From Hemicordylus capensis (taxonomy: Eukaryota > Chordata > Lepidosauria > Squamata > Cordylidae): DNA of 64,000 nucleotides. Numbering within the stretch: the stretch's first letter is position 1; every line of letters begins with the position of its first letter. Shown in pieces: positions 29,990 through 41,800 of the stretch. The position numbers and the translations under genes were made by a program. Location of the stretch: positions 21,069,820-21,133,819 of the forward strand of contig NC_069670.1 in assembly GCF_027244095.1 (NCBI RefSeq), written 5' to 3'. The notes below the pieces were generated by a model that searched no databases, was not told the DNA's origin, and saw only the letters and a list, made by a program, of their open reading frames with translations.

Positions 29990-30602
29990 TCAGCTTGGTC
30001 ATTAAAGTAAGTTAGAAAATAAGGCCATGGATGCCATTAGTACAGAAAAAGTCGTGCTTAATGCAAGCTTCAACATTTAGCATGTTCAAAGATGATAAAC
30101 TCTGGACTTTGCTTTTCTTCCTTGTCTCCTTTGTTCTGTTAAAAGCAATAAGAACTTTTGCCAACTGGCTGCATCCATCCCTTTGACCCACATCTCCGTT
30201 CCTGTGACGGGCTTCTGCATAATCAGTCTGGAAGAGAAGAGGAAAGGGAAGAAAAAGTTTCTTCCACTTTCCAAAAGATGCAGTGTTTGCTCACCTGGAC
30301 CCCATTTCACCACAGGTGATCAGGCAACTGGCCATTGACTAGCCTCTTAATGGAGCATTGTCCAAAGGTTTATCCATAAGCGTGCTCTACCACAGTCCCC
30401 TATCACCTGTAGCCTCCTCCCCTCTCACTGCCACTTCTTTTCCCCAAGACCACTTGCTGGACCTGCTTCATCCTACCTCTCTCTTGGGCTCACCTTACAA
30501 AACCAGCCACTTCCTATTATTCCAGGTACTAGTTTCCCAAGGAATTTGGACTCATTTCTTCCAAGCCCTTTGGGCGTCCTGTGCATCTTTTTGAAACCTG
30601 AG

Positions 30603-30642
<40 letters not shown>

Positions 30643-30848
30643 CGGATGCTGTTAGCTGTGGGGTCTGCCCCATGGTACTTGGAGTAGCTGGCTTCTCTGC
30701 ATTTCCTGTGGGGAGAAAAGTGGGGGTGTGAAGAAGGCAGACTACGTTACTCTAGAGCAAGGGCTGGGATATAACACCATTCACCTTACAGCAAACACAT
30801 GGCCTTTGGACAGATGCTTTCTGAAGATGAAGACCTTGGCTGTGGCCA
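29990..30848 (-). pseudogene. Broken duplicate of the minus receptor 3' end
   Basis: Direct-orientation copy of 10400-12090. It keeps a match to the last exon (acceptor TCTCTTCCAG near 30228, reading TDYAEARHRN and staying open), to the tail exon (about 30670-30717, with the donor GT changed to CT) and to the end of the TM exon (FRKHLSKG near 30800-30835). The TM exon is cut off at about 30848, where a reverse 5S-type SINE begins. No V or C1 partner lies next to it, so a gene product is unlikely. Confidence 0.65.
30604..30641. repeat. (GT)n microsatellite
   Basis: About eighteen GT units. On the minus strand it lies just 5' of the block matching the possible alternative tail exon, where the intact gene has a (TC)n tract. 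Confidence 0.9.
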
Positions 30849-30945
30849 ACAACCAGGGCAGATCCTGCTTAGCAAAGCTGACAATTCATGCTTGCTGCTG
30901 CCACAAGACTAGTTCTCCTCCTGCAGACGGCAGGGCTAGTGTGTG
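30849..30945 (-). mobile_element. 5S rRNA-headed SINE, head fragment
   Basis: Complement of the SINE head: AACCAGGGCAGATCCTGCTT, GCAAAGCTGACAATTCATGC and ACAAGACTAGTTCTCCTCC. Confidence 0.7.
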
Positions 30946-30968
30946 CTCATAAACACGTCATGTAATAT

Positions 30969-31121
30969 CAGGGGTCTAGCTATAATGGAGCAGATGGGTT
31001 CAAAGAACCTGGGGCCCCCAGCTCCTGAAGGCCCCCAGCTCCACCCCTCCCTATTTTCATCATTAGGGGAAGCTGGGAAGAGGGGTAGGCACAGGCCCCC
31101 TCTCCAATAGCTACACCCCTG
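30969..31121. mobile_element. Short hAT-type MITE
   Basis: Ends CAGGGGTCTAGCTATAATGG and CCAATAGCTACACCCCTG are inverted copies. Flanking 8-mers TGTAATAT and TGTGATAC agree at 6 of 8 bases, fitting an old 8-bp target duplication. Confidence 0.65.
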
Positions 31122-31179
31122 TGTGATACAGTACATACGGAGTCCATCTGGGCCGTCCAGATTGCTGCTAACCCTTCCT

Positions 31180-32150
31180 CATCCTGCATTGAAGGCAAGC
31201 AAATGCACTAGGCACCTTCTTAAAACAAGAACTCTTTATCTCGACATGAAATGGCTGAGTGAGGTGGGTCTCTGTGACTGGAGAGGACACATCTCTGGGT
31301 GCAGGACTCTCTTGTGGTTTTTGTTGTTTGCGGCTATTTGTGTATGGCTTTGCAAGAAGAGGAGGTCACACAGTGGTTTACACAGAAAAAGAAATAAGAT
31401 GGTTCCCTGTCCCAATAAGCCTCACAGTCTAAAAAAGAACATAAAGGGAGTCTCCAGCAATTGCCCCTGGAGGGATGCTGTGCTGGGGCTGGAGAGGGCC
31501 GGTTGCTCTCCCCCTGTTAAACATAAGAAAGCAAACGGTGTCACTTTGCGCAGCTAGCAGATCATGGGACCCTCTTTGTGAAATAGCCTCAAACATCATG
31601 GAAGAGCCTTCTTCCTCAGCCAAGTCAGAGCCTTGGTCCAGCTAACTCATTGTCTGGAATATAGGAAGAATATAGGAATATATTGTCTGGAATATAGGAA
31701 GCTGCCTTCTACTGAGTCAGACCCTTGCTCCATCTAGCTCAGTAGCGTCTACTCTGACTGGTAGCGGCTTCTCCAGGGTTGCGGGCAGGAATCTCTTTCA
31801 GCCCTATTTTGGAGATGTTGCCAGGGAGGAAACTTGGGACCTTCTACATGCAAGCAGGCTGATGCTCTTCCCACAGCATCCCCATCCCTTGAGGGGATAT
31901 CTTACAGTGCTCATACATGCAGTCTCCCATCAAATGCAAACCAGCATGCACCCTGCTTAGCAAAGGTAGGAATTGATGCTTGCTCCCACCAGACCAGCTC
32001 TCCTCCCATCTTGGCCACCAGCATTGCTTCCGGGAGCGAAATACACCTTCCTGACACAGAATACCACCCATTGCGTCTAAGAAATGGGTGTGAGAACCAC
32101 ATACGTTAATATTTGTGATTATCCTTCTCAGTACTCTTCTAGAGTATTTC
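31180..32150 (-). repeat. Inverted-duplication arm 2 of the receptor intron
   Basis: Reverse copy of 13945-14880, carrying the same GATTGTGAGCC retroposon (about 31370-31640) and 5S SINE (about 31660-32040). It ends at the equivalent of the C1 exon acceptor (TCAGTACTCTTCTAG, now on the plus strand). The sequence beyond does not read as an intact C1 domain, although a TCSM...W-like remnant may be present at 32190-32270. Confidence 0.75.
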
Positions 32151-32980
32151 CCAAGCTGGGCTCTTGCTGTGCAGAGAGGGACCCACCTATAACCTGTAGC
32201 ATGGTCTTGTGGGAAAGGTGGTGTTGGGGTCAGTTTTCCGGGAAGGCTAAAAGCCCTCCAGCTAGTCTGGTGGGATTTTGGCTCTGGACTCTTATGATTA
32301 ATCAGCCCAATTCAATAAGAAGCCAGAAAGGAGAATTAAGTATCTTTATTCAGCTGAGTAAAGGGTGTCCATTTCAATGCAAGAGAGAAATGGCACACCG
32401 CAGGAACAGTTACAATCAATTTTATACCTTAACAAGCAGTGACAAGCAACAAGCCCCCTCCCTCAGTTCCCCTTTTCTGTAGAATCAATGCTATTGGCTA
32501 TATTCAAATAAGTTGTTGTTCCAGACATGGTGTCACATATATCAAGAGGTGGCTTCCTGTCTTTCCGCTTGCGGTTTCTAAGCTTAAGCATTTCTCAAGT
32601 GTTATCTTCCTGTCCTGTCTGGAACTCAGAAATGCTTACAACACCCAAAAAGAGATTTGCTTGCAATTTCTTACTATCATTTATTTCCTAATCAGCTTTT
32701 AGCAGTATTACAGAAGCAAAATGGCTACAGTTATGCCAAAGGCAAAACACAGCTTTTTCTAGCCCTCACAGTGGGTTTTGAGGAGGGCTGTACCACAAGT
32801 GTGGGGGATGTTCTGGGCCTGAGGGGCAGCGAGGGAGACAGGAGAGGATCATTCAAGGGAGGAGGAGATCTCTGGGCAGCTGACTTTGGTAGCCTTCAAG
32901 AAGGCAAGGTTAGAAGAAGGCATATATCTGGACTGGAGAGCAGAGAGCCAAGGTGGAAATGCTGCCCACTGTCTGACACT
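32151..32980. other. No gene seen
   Basis: Possible C1 exon remnant at the left edge (see the inverted duplication), otherwise unassigned, AT-rich toward 32700. Confidence 0.4.
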
Positions 32981-32984
32981 TTCT

Positions 32985-33575
32985 CTCCCCTGGCTAAAGA
33001 GAAGAGTGCCGCCATTTTGAGAAGACTGGGCATGAGGGACCGCTTAACGAGGCCGATCTTTGCCTAAGGGAGAAAACTCATCCATTATTCATGTGGCAGC
33101 TGCCCACTCTGCTATTCGAGGGGGAACGTTCCCGAAGCAGTTTACCTCACAAGAGGAAAGACAAAATGGTTCCCTGCCCTAAAGTCTAAAAAGAAACCCA
33201 AGTGAGACACCAGCAACACCCCATGAGAGGGACTGTATGCTGGGCTGAGAGGAACCATGCTACCTCACAAGAGGAGTCACCACATTTGCCACATCAGGAC
33301 ATTTCCTCCCCTGGCTGAACAGAATAGGGACATTTGCTCACTCCTTGCTAGACAGAAGAGAGCCGCCATTTTGAGAGGGCGCCCTTGGCCCAGTCAGCAG
33401 GGGCCGCTTAAGGAGGCCAACCTTCGCCTCAGGGGGGAAACTGATTTATCATTCCTGTAGCACCTGACCACTTTGCTTTTCAAGGGGGAAAGTTCCTGAA
33501 GTGAACTTTGGTGAGTTTACCTCACAAACGCAAAGACAAAATGGTTCCCTGCCCTAAAGTCTAAAAAGATTTCAC
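32985..33575. repeat. Two-copy tandem duplication with YY1-like sites
   Basis: Blocks at about 32985-33190 and 33335-33575 share GCCGCCATTTTGAGA, the GGCCAACCTTCGCC-like block, the GGGGGAAAGTTCC-like block and GACAAAATGGTTCCCTGCCC. GCCGCCATTTTG (33008-33019 and 33362-33373) is the complement of the YY1 consensus. Confidence 0.65.
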
Positions 33576-33636
33576 TAAAGCAGACTGAAGATTTGAGACT
33601 GGGAAGTGGCATTGTGCATGGAAGGACTCACAGAGT

Positions 33637-35537
33637 CAGAGGCGTAACTAGAGAAAATAGCGCCTAGGGCAAACATTGAAATTGCGCCCCTGGTCCAAAC
33701 AGGAATGATGGGACTTGTGGTCAACAATATCTGGAAATCCTTGTTAAAAGGAACACTGTACCATCTAGACATGGTTGTTGATCAAAACCTGAAAACATGA
33801 GCCATCTCTGCAAAAGACTTAAAACAGTCAGGAGTTATGCGAGGATTCCAAGTGTCATTTTCTTTGTCTCATCTCATGCTTTTTAAAAAACATGACTTTG
33901 TCCAAGAGGATCACCTGCCCAAATAGCCACTAGCAAAATAGGGGAAGAAGAAGGTGGTGGGGGTCTATAAACCAGTGAATGATTCCTGCCAGCCTTTGTC
34001 TTATGATGACTGTTAGCTCATGATGGGGTATGTGTGCATTCACCACACCAGTGCTTACTTTGACACCAAGAGGGAGGAGGAGACATTAGTTTGCCACACT
34101 AGACAGAGGAATTTGCAACAGGAGCAGACAGCCAAGTTCTGCGAGGGCCAAAAGCAGTCCTTGCCAGACGAAGAAATCATTGTAATTTGCCCCTTCCTGT
34201 CACAAGCAGTGTGCTGTTCTTTTATGATTGACTCGAACTCTCAAATATCCCAGTCATGGATGGAAAATTCAGGGTCAATTGACAAGAGACACATTTTCTA
34301 CATGGAAGTTTCTTCTGTGCAGGTGTTGTGCAGAAACCCATGTGTAGTGACCGCCAGGGGCATAGCAAGGTTGGAATGGGCCAAGATGAGATTTTAAAAT
34401 GGGCCCCCAGCCCCTCAAAGCCCAGGGCCTCCACACACCCCAGGCCCCCAAGGATTGAAGTCTGATCTTTCCAAAGAAGTATGCTGCCTGGAAATACATT
34501 TCACTGAATACACACATGCACACTTCACAGTATATAGTGATATACATTGAGTACTATATATTTGTGCTACTTTTAATGCCTAGAACACACTAGAAAGACA
34601 AATTATTAAAATGGCCCCCTCGCTGCAGATTAGCAAAGGAGACTTTCAACCATGCAGGGTGAGCCTATATTTGTTTTCTCAGAATTCTGAACAAATTCAG
34701 TCAAGTTTGATTCCAGGAGCTTTTTCACACGAGGCTTTTAAAGCTCTTTCACACACATCTCCTCTGGAATGGAGGTGCTGCATTCACATGTTGGCCAGAT
34801 TGACCCTGAAGTCCCTGCAAGTTATTGGAGAGCAGTTCACACACAAGAAAAATAAAATAAAATAAAAGCACCACACAGGCTAAACAGTTCTCACTCAGAC
34901 CTTCTGGGTTGCAAAACAACTTGAACATAAGTGCATTTATAAATGAATGAAAGAAAGAATGGATAAATAAATAAATAAATATTTGTTCCAGAGGTTTTTG
35001 TAATTTTCTGACATGAAACAAGCCACTTATAGGCCTTTTAAGATAGTTTTTGTTTTTAAAGCCAGCACATTTTCCAGTCTGTTTTAAATTAAATATTCAG
35101 AGACTTCTCAGTCTCGCCCCACCACCCATATCAAAGCCCTATGGCAAGCAGATCCCTATATACGGGGGTAACCACAAAAAGGAATTCACAGCCTACCTTG
35201 CAAAAGCTGTGCTGGATGTTCTGCTCTGCTGCAGGGAGCTCTGCCAGCCTCCTTCCTGCCTTTCTTGGGGCCTGCCCAGTTCAGGCTTCAGGGAGGTCTA
35301 CTCGGAGGAGGCCTCTCTGGAAGCCCCGCTGCCCACCCATCAGCTGAGAGGCCGGGAGAGAAGAGCTGCTCTGCAGTTTGCAGGCTGCTCCGATCCTAGG
35401 CTGGAGGCAAGTGGCTGAGGGGCCCTGGGGCTGGGCAGGTGGGCAATGGGGTGGGGGTGGCAGGAACTGGCATGGCGCCCCCACCTCAGTGGCACCTAGG
35501 GCACGTGCTCTGCCTCCCACCCCCAGTTCCACCTATG
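33637..35537. mobile_element. Long non-autonomous hAT-type element
   Basis: Left end CAGAGGCGTAACTAGAG...GCGCCTAGGGC and right end GCACCTAGGGCACG...GTTCCACCTATG are imperfect inverted copies. Flanking CACAGAGT (33629-33636) and CACGGAGT (35538-35545) match at 7 of 8 bases. About 1.9 kb, with no transposase frame seen. Same family ends as 59419-61121. An AATA repeat lies near 34960-34985 and a CAGGGGCATAGCAAGG end of a related MITE near 34363. Confidence 0.7.
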
Positions 35538-35545
35538 CACGGAGT

Positions 35546-37480
35546 TGTTTGGGACTGAAGCACCACTTCCCAGATCAGAACCCCTAACCTCTCTTTTCAC
35601 TGAAGAGCACCAGCTCATCACAGACTGTTCAAAGTTTCTTTTGTGGCGCTCCTCTCTTTTTCTTCACATCGCGAGTTCTTGAAGGAAAATCCAACTCTCT
35701 GTATCAAATTCTGTTCTGTTCCACAAAAGGGGGGAAGCTGTTATTTGTGTGATGGCTGAAATTTCCAGGCTGCCCATCCCAGAGGATGAGGAGGGATCCA
35801 AACAGGCCTTAGCCCAGCCAAGCCTAACACTAGCCACCACACCACCTTTGCCTTTCTACTCCTAAAAGCCTTTGCACAAATGACTAGAAGGAAAATTCAG
35901 TGATCACTTGTGAATCTCCAAGTTGCATCTTCACTCCCCCTATGTTTTTGATTATTGAGTGAGAAATTTACACAAGTGCAATCTATATTTATTTGAAGTA
36001 TTACTAGGGGTTTTAAACAACAGCTTTCAAGAGATATTCTCCCCACCCTTTCATACAATAGAGAATGCCTCTTCTAATCCCATCTTGGAAGAGGTATTCC
36101 CTCTGTCACTCATAAAACAAGAGCACTATAATGGCACCAACTGCTATCTATGTATGGGAATGATCTACAAACAAAGAAAGTATTATTTTAGTCCCCACTT
36201 CTTAAATCTTCATAGATCATGGATTTTCTTTAATGGGGTGAGCACCCACGTTGAACCAGACATGTAAATCTACTTTCCTACCGTGTCTTCAATTGATTTG
36301 AAAACTGGGTCCCAGTTGCATTTGAAACATTCAGACATGTGTCCAATTTTTTTATTTAAAAAGTGTTCATTATTTTTTAGGCTGGGGATTTATAAAAAGT
36401 CAATCTGTGTTTCTTTCAAATACTACTGGGGTGTTAGGCACCATCTTAGAAGAAGCATTCACTCTCATGCAAAAGGGGTATATGTGATCTGATCTCTTCT
36501 GATCTTATCTGAGAAGAGGAATTCCCCTTGGTATCAGGTGTGAAAGCACCCTGAAAAGCTAGAGCAGTTTCCCAAAGAGAGCCTTACCTCTGGCATCTCT
36601 AAAGAAGTTGTTTTGGAGACTCTGGGCTGGCATCCTTGCAGAGCAAAAAAGAGTGAAGAGAAAAAGAAGGCTGGGGAGAAAAATTACTGTTTCCCTCCTC
36701 CTGCTTTCCACCCTTTAGTTTTCAGATTCCTTCCACACTAGCCTTTTTTTTTTAGAACTGCCACAAGAGAACTGCCACAAGTCCCCTCAGTCTTAACATT
36801 CTTTTCAGAACACTTTTGTTGCAGCTTTATAACCTCTGAATGCAACTGCAGCACCAGCCTGTCCAGTGTGGCCTGGCAAACAACTGTGGCCACAACTAGC
36901 AGGCATTCTCATCCCATGAGGAAACTGATGACGTCCTGCCTCTCTGCATTCCTTTCCCTGCATCTCCTCGTCCCACTGCTTATACACCATAGAGAATTAT
37001 ATAGATATAGATATAGATATAGAAATAATCTCTTTTTAAACATTTCAAAACCTCTGGAATTACAATACATAAAAGACAAAGCAGCAGGCGCAGCAAAAAC
37101 ATTTATGAAAAACTAATCTCATTTAAAAGCCTGTGTGAAGAGCCACATCTTTGCTTGTTTTCTAAAAACTGAGGTGGGTGCTAAAAACTGAGGTGGAAGC
37201 TGAGTGGGTTGTTCTCATTTTGTCTGGCAAACACAGGGAGGCTGGAGCTGTGAGGAGGGGAGGTCCTCTGCTTCCGACCGTCCTGGGAGCCCAGCCCAAG
37301 GGAATATGGTGCTGTCCATAGCATGTCATGGATTCCCTTTGGCCTGTGCTGGCCAACCGTGGCTGCAGGAGGGAGGACCTTCACACATGACACGGGGGGA
37401 GGGGCTAGAAACCAGCAGGACCACTCTCTGTCTTGTGGCGAGGGGTGCTCATGAGAACCAGCTTCTGGACGGCTTCTGGA
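35546..37480. other. No gene seen
   Basis: No exon-like frame with splice sites. A GATATA microsatellite lies at 36995-37025. Confidence 0.45.
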
Positions 37481-37482
37481 AC

Positions 37483-37970
37483 ATAGGAACATAGGAAGCT
37501 GCCATATACTGAGTCAGACCCATGGCCCATCTAGCTCAGTATTATCTTCACAGACTGGCAACGGCTTCTCCAAGGCTGCAGGCAGGAGTCTCTCTCACTT
37601 CTATCTTGGAGATGCTGCCAGGGAGGGAACTGGGAACCTAGATGCTCTTCCCAGAGTGGCTCCATCCCTTAAGGGGAATATCTTACAGTGCTCACACTTC
37701 TAGTCTTCCATTCATAAGCAACCAGGGCAGACCCTGCTTAGCTAAGGGGACCAGATACCCCTGCTAACTGGGCAAAGAGGCACCTTTTTCATGTGGCAAT
37801 TCTCTTTATTTAGCAGGGGGAGAGTAACTGGCCCTATCCACCCCCAGCACAGGACCTGCAGTGACTGTTGCTGGTGTCTATCTTATGTTTCTTTTTGGAA
37901 GGGCAGTATAGAAATCAAATCAAATCAAATCAATGAGTCATGCTTGCTGCCACAAGACCAACTCTGGAAC
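37483..37970 (-). mobile_element. 5S rRNA-headed SINE interrupted by a retroposon
   Basis: Reverse SINE: ACATAGGAAGCTGCCATATA at 37487 through GGGGAATATCTTACAGTGCT and AACCAGGGCAGACCCTGCTT to about 37755, then a plus-orientation GATTGTGAGCC-family piece (about 37770-37900), then TCATGCTTGCTGCCACAAGA, the displaced SINE head. One retroposon has landed in the other. Confidence 0.7.
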
Positions 37971-38051
37971 TTCCCTTTTCCAAGGTGCCCATGGCATTGT
38001 GCCCAGTTTGATCCAGTATCGCTACTGCAAAGCTCAAGCCATCTTCCTTAC

Positions 38052-38295
38052 ATCCAACAATCAGCGAAGTAGTCCCATTGCTGAAAGACAATGCCTAGAT
38101 TCTCTGTGCACAGAAATAGAGGCCAGAATCAGCAGTTTGAGAACTGGAGATTTCCAATGTCAGCTTATGTCCTTCAGCTTGGCAAGCAAATTTGCTGTCA
38201 GTATCGCCCTCCTTGCAGCCATCTATTAAAAGAGAAATCTCATCCTTTCTTCTTCTGTACCAACTGAATGATGATCCCCAGGCCTCCATTTTTGT
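38052..38295 (-). pseudogene. Orphan V-set exon, broken copy of the plus receptor V
   Basis: Reads SSFSWYRRRKDEISLL, then LTLEISSSQTADSGLYFC and NGTTSLIV, clearly the same V as 21961-22293 but on the opposite strand. The first third of the domain (leader side and first Cys) is missing, one TAG interrupts the CDR3-like loop, and the donor GTAAGG and following intron bases are retained (similar to 22294-22350). Host gene fragment produced by duplication with inversion. Confidence 0.85.
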
Positions 38296-38309
38296 TTCCA
38301 TGGGGTGTG

Positions 38310-38880
38310 TGTCCCTGAATCCTCCCCAGATTTTAAAACTGATTTTAAAAAGTGTTTATAAATTACTTTGTATTGCATTTTTGTAGTCCCCCCCCCGCAT
38401 TTTTGGGTGAGGGCGGGGGTCTGTGATGCTTTAATGTGTGATGTGTTTTTATATTGCGTTTGAATGCTGTTTGAAGGGGCAGCTAAGAAATAAAGTGAAT
38501 TGCTAAGTTTATTATTGCTCCCTAGTCAGTGCCTGTAGGATTCACATTTTAAAATCTGCCACTGGATTAATCAGGAATATATCTTTAGTATATATCAAGG
38601 GCTTTGAACCCAGTAATCTAACCAACGAAGTGTTACCACCTTAATGAGAGGTTAAACAGAATCCCTCAGTGAAATGTTTTCTAACGCATGTGATTGATCT
38701 TGTTTCCTAAGTTGGGATGGAGTTTGGTTTCGAAGACTTCTGTGGAGGAACAACTGCCTATTCCTCCTATCCTTTTGCCGCTGCCACCACCAAGTAGACT
38801 TTTTGTATGGCTGGGTCCACTACAAAACCCCTTTGTCAAAAGTATCCAACCCACAAAAAAACTCACTCGTGTGGAAAGCT
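38310..38880. other. No gene seen
   Basis: Starts with a LINE-like AT-rich tail (TTTTAAAACTGATTTTAAAA). The rest is unassigned. Confidence 0.35.
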
Positions 38881-38884
38881 GGTG

Positions 38885-41800
38885 GCGAGAACCACACGGG
38901 GATCCTCTCCTGGGGGGAAGACAGTGGAGCCCTCTCGGGGGAGCTCGGCTGGCTGTTGCTGTTGAGGCGGAAGCATCTCTTGCTCCTGTCGATGCTGCTT
39001 TGGGTGAAGGCGCTGCTCCTCCTCCAGAGGGCGCTCTACCTCTCGCTACTTTCTCTCCCGCTTGAGCTGCTCTGCCTGTTCTTGGCGGAGTTGGGCAACC
39101 CGCTTCTTGCAGTGTTGTGTCCCCTGCGTACAAAGATGGTCTCCTTGTCCCCAGCTCCCAGCCCAAGAAAACACATAGACTTATTATGGGTAAAAGGGCC
39201 ACAACTTTATTAACAGGAACAATAGACATGGCGGACTGGAACGCCAGGTGATTAATCACCCTTAGAGAACAGTGCGGGCCACTAGGCCCGAGTTAGGACT
39301 CTAACGTCCTACCCAGCGCCTCACTGGGCGACACACCATGGCTCAGGAAACGGGCAGGAACGCCCCGCCCAATTCCTTCAAAGCCAACCCCCCCTTTAGA
39401 AGAGGGGATCAGGATACTTCAAGGTCTTCAACCACCCAGGACTGCACAGCCCAAAGGTTGGTGAAGTCCTGAAGCAGGTTTCATGGCAATCCATTCTCCC
39501 CGTGCCGCACAGGCCACAAAGGAGCAATTGACCAATCAACCTTTTGAATCTCCAAGGGTGCTCACCGATGTTCTATCCCTCAACCTACCCCCCAACCCAC
39601 ACTGTTACTGCCATTGTGACCGGCCTAACTCTAACTAAACACCTGGGTACAGAACGGAGTAGGCGAAAATACCCCCAACAGTGGCCAATGCGTTGGGAGC
39701 AAAAAATTCCTACTCGATCCCCTCGGGCGACCAATCACTAGACCCGCTCTGCACCAAGGAAGGGAGGGAGGGGAATGCCCAGGCCGAACTGAGGAGCCTG
39801 GGGCGTGGATCGGCCGATCCCGGCCAAAACCCCGCCCCCAAACCTAAAGGGCCAATCGGCCTGCTTCTTGGGCCTCGTGCAGGGCAGGGCTGGGACAAAC
39901 TCCCTCCCCTCTGCACGAGGCCAAGGGGAGGGGGATTCTAGGTGTCGTCGTGCCTCCAGCTGGGCAAGACCCTCCTCATCTTCTTGGCATAGATGGAGAT
40001 CTTCTTCTTGTCCTGGGGCTTGCAGTGGAAGGGGGCTGCTCTTGGAGAAGGTCACCAAAATCCAGGTCCTCTCAGGGCTCGAAGAGGTCTGCTTGTTGGG
40101 AGAGAAGATGGGCATGGCTTAGTTTACAAAAGGGGCCCTACCTGCCCCTGAGAAAAGAAGGAGGCTTCTGGTCAGGGATTCCCAAAGGGAGCAGCAGAGA
40201 GGGCTTCCCCAGGTGCAGTTTGGCTTCAAGGCCTTCCTCAGGGAGCGCCATGTTTCCCTGGGGCAGGATTGGGGTGTGCAGGGCTGGCTCTGGAGAAGGC
40301 TCTGGGGGACCAGGAAGAGGGAGGACGTGGGCTCCTCGGAGACCCATGGTGGGCACAGAGCGGGAGCTCCCCAAGCCCAGAGCAGGGAGGGAGCTCTGCC
40401 GGCCCCATTTCCTTCAGGATGGACATTACCTTCATCAGAGGAATGGCTCCCATCGCCCTTGGCCCTGGATGTTGTTCGGCCCACCCTGCGAATGCCCAGT
40501 GGCAGGAGTGGCTTGATCTGCTCTGCCTGTAGAGAGAGGGAGAAAAGAAGGCCCTTCAGAGCTCTTCTGGGGACCCTGGATCCTGGAGGGGGGAGCTGGG
40601 GGGTGCCAGGCCACCATGGGGGAGCCAGGTGGAGCCAGGGGGAGTCAGGCCAGCATGGGGGAGACTTACCTCAAAGTAGAAAGGGGGCCCAATGGCCATG
40701 TTGAGCAGTAAGAAGCCAACGTTCTCTGCCATGGCTGCCTCCTCCTCATCCTCGCTGAACATCTCAGCATCAATGGCCTGTTGGACGAAACAGTCCCTCT
40801 GAATGAGAAGCTGGAGAGGACCTGAGTGAGTTCCATCAGGGATGTGAATGGACCCCAAACAAGAGCCCACCACCATGTCATTGGCTAAAAAGTGATGCTT
40901 CCCAGGGATGCCTGCACTCTGGGAAAATATCCTGTCTATGGCTGGTGGAAGTATGCTAACACCATGGAATAAAAAGAGAAGATAAAGCGAACGTGGAATA
41001 GGCCATCTCATTTACCACATCAAGGGGAACAATGCACATTCAAGAAGTCAATACAGGTCACAAGGAAAAACATGGCATTTTCCGGTTAAATGAGATGGCT
41101 TACTCAATGTTTTTCTTCCCCTTGTCTTTTTATTCCAAGGTGTTTAGAGGTATTGCATACTTCCCCCATCCATCGACTCGATAATTTCCCCAAACCCATA
41201 CATACTTTTAAAGCAGAACTTTTGGGGCTGTTATATGGCGGTGGCTACTTTTGGAGTCCATACAGCCCCCCCCCCAATGCCACAGCCCTAGACGGAATCC
41301 TCCAGCCAGCAGCCCCCATGCCAGGCTGCTGAGAGCTGGGAGCCAAGACGGCGGAAGACCGAGGGGGTGGGGGGGCTTCTCTCCCATGTCTTTGTGGCAG
41401 CCTCAGGAAGGAAGCGTCCCCCAATGTCCAGAAGCGAGTCTCCTGGGGGGGGGTCACCCACTGGGTCAGGTGAGCCAGGTGGGGAAAAAGGGGTCTCCTC
41501 AGGGCGGGGACCTGCCTGTGGGCTGCCCTCCCCTGGCCGCTCAGAGAGGGAGGCGGCCCCACAGGTGCCAGGAGGGGGCTGCATGTGTGGACGCTGCTGA
41601 CCGGGAGGGAGCTGAGGCCTCTCCCACTGACATGCCCCACCCAAGCCCAGCAGGGTACGGCAGGGGACCCCTTCTGCTGACCCCCAGACTGGATGTCTCT
41701 CCTTCTCGAGAGGGCACCACCCTCTCCCAAACTTACCTTAGCAATCCTGATGAGATGGGTCAGGGTGGGCTTTTCAGCGAGCATTGCTTGCAGCATCCTC

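Noticed and set aside
32151-32290. C1 exon on the plus strand after the inverted acceptor
   Set aside because: Only a faint TCS...W pattern and a stop soon after the acceptor; noted as a possible remnant, not a gene.
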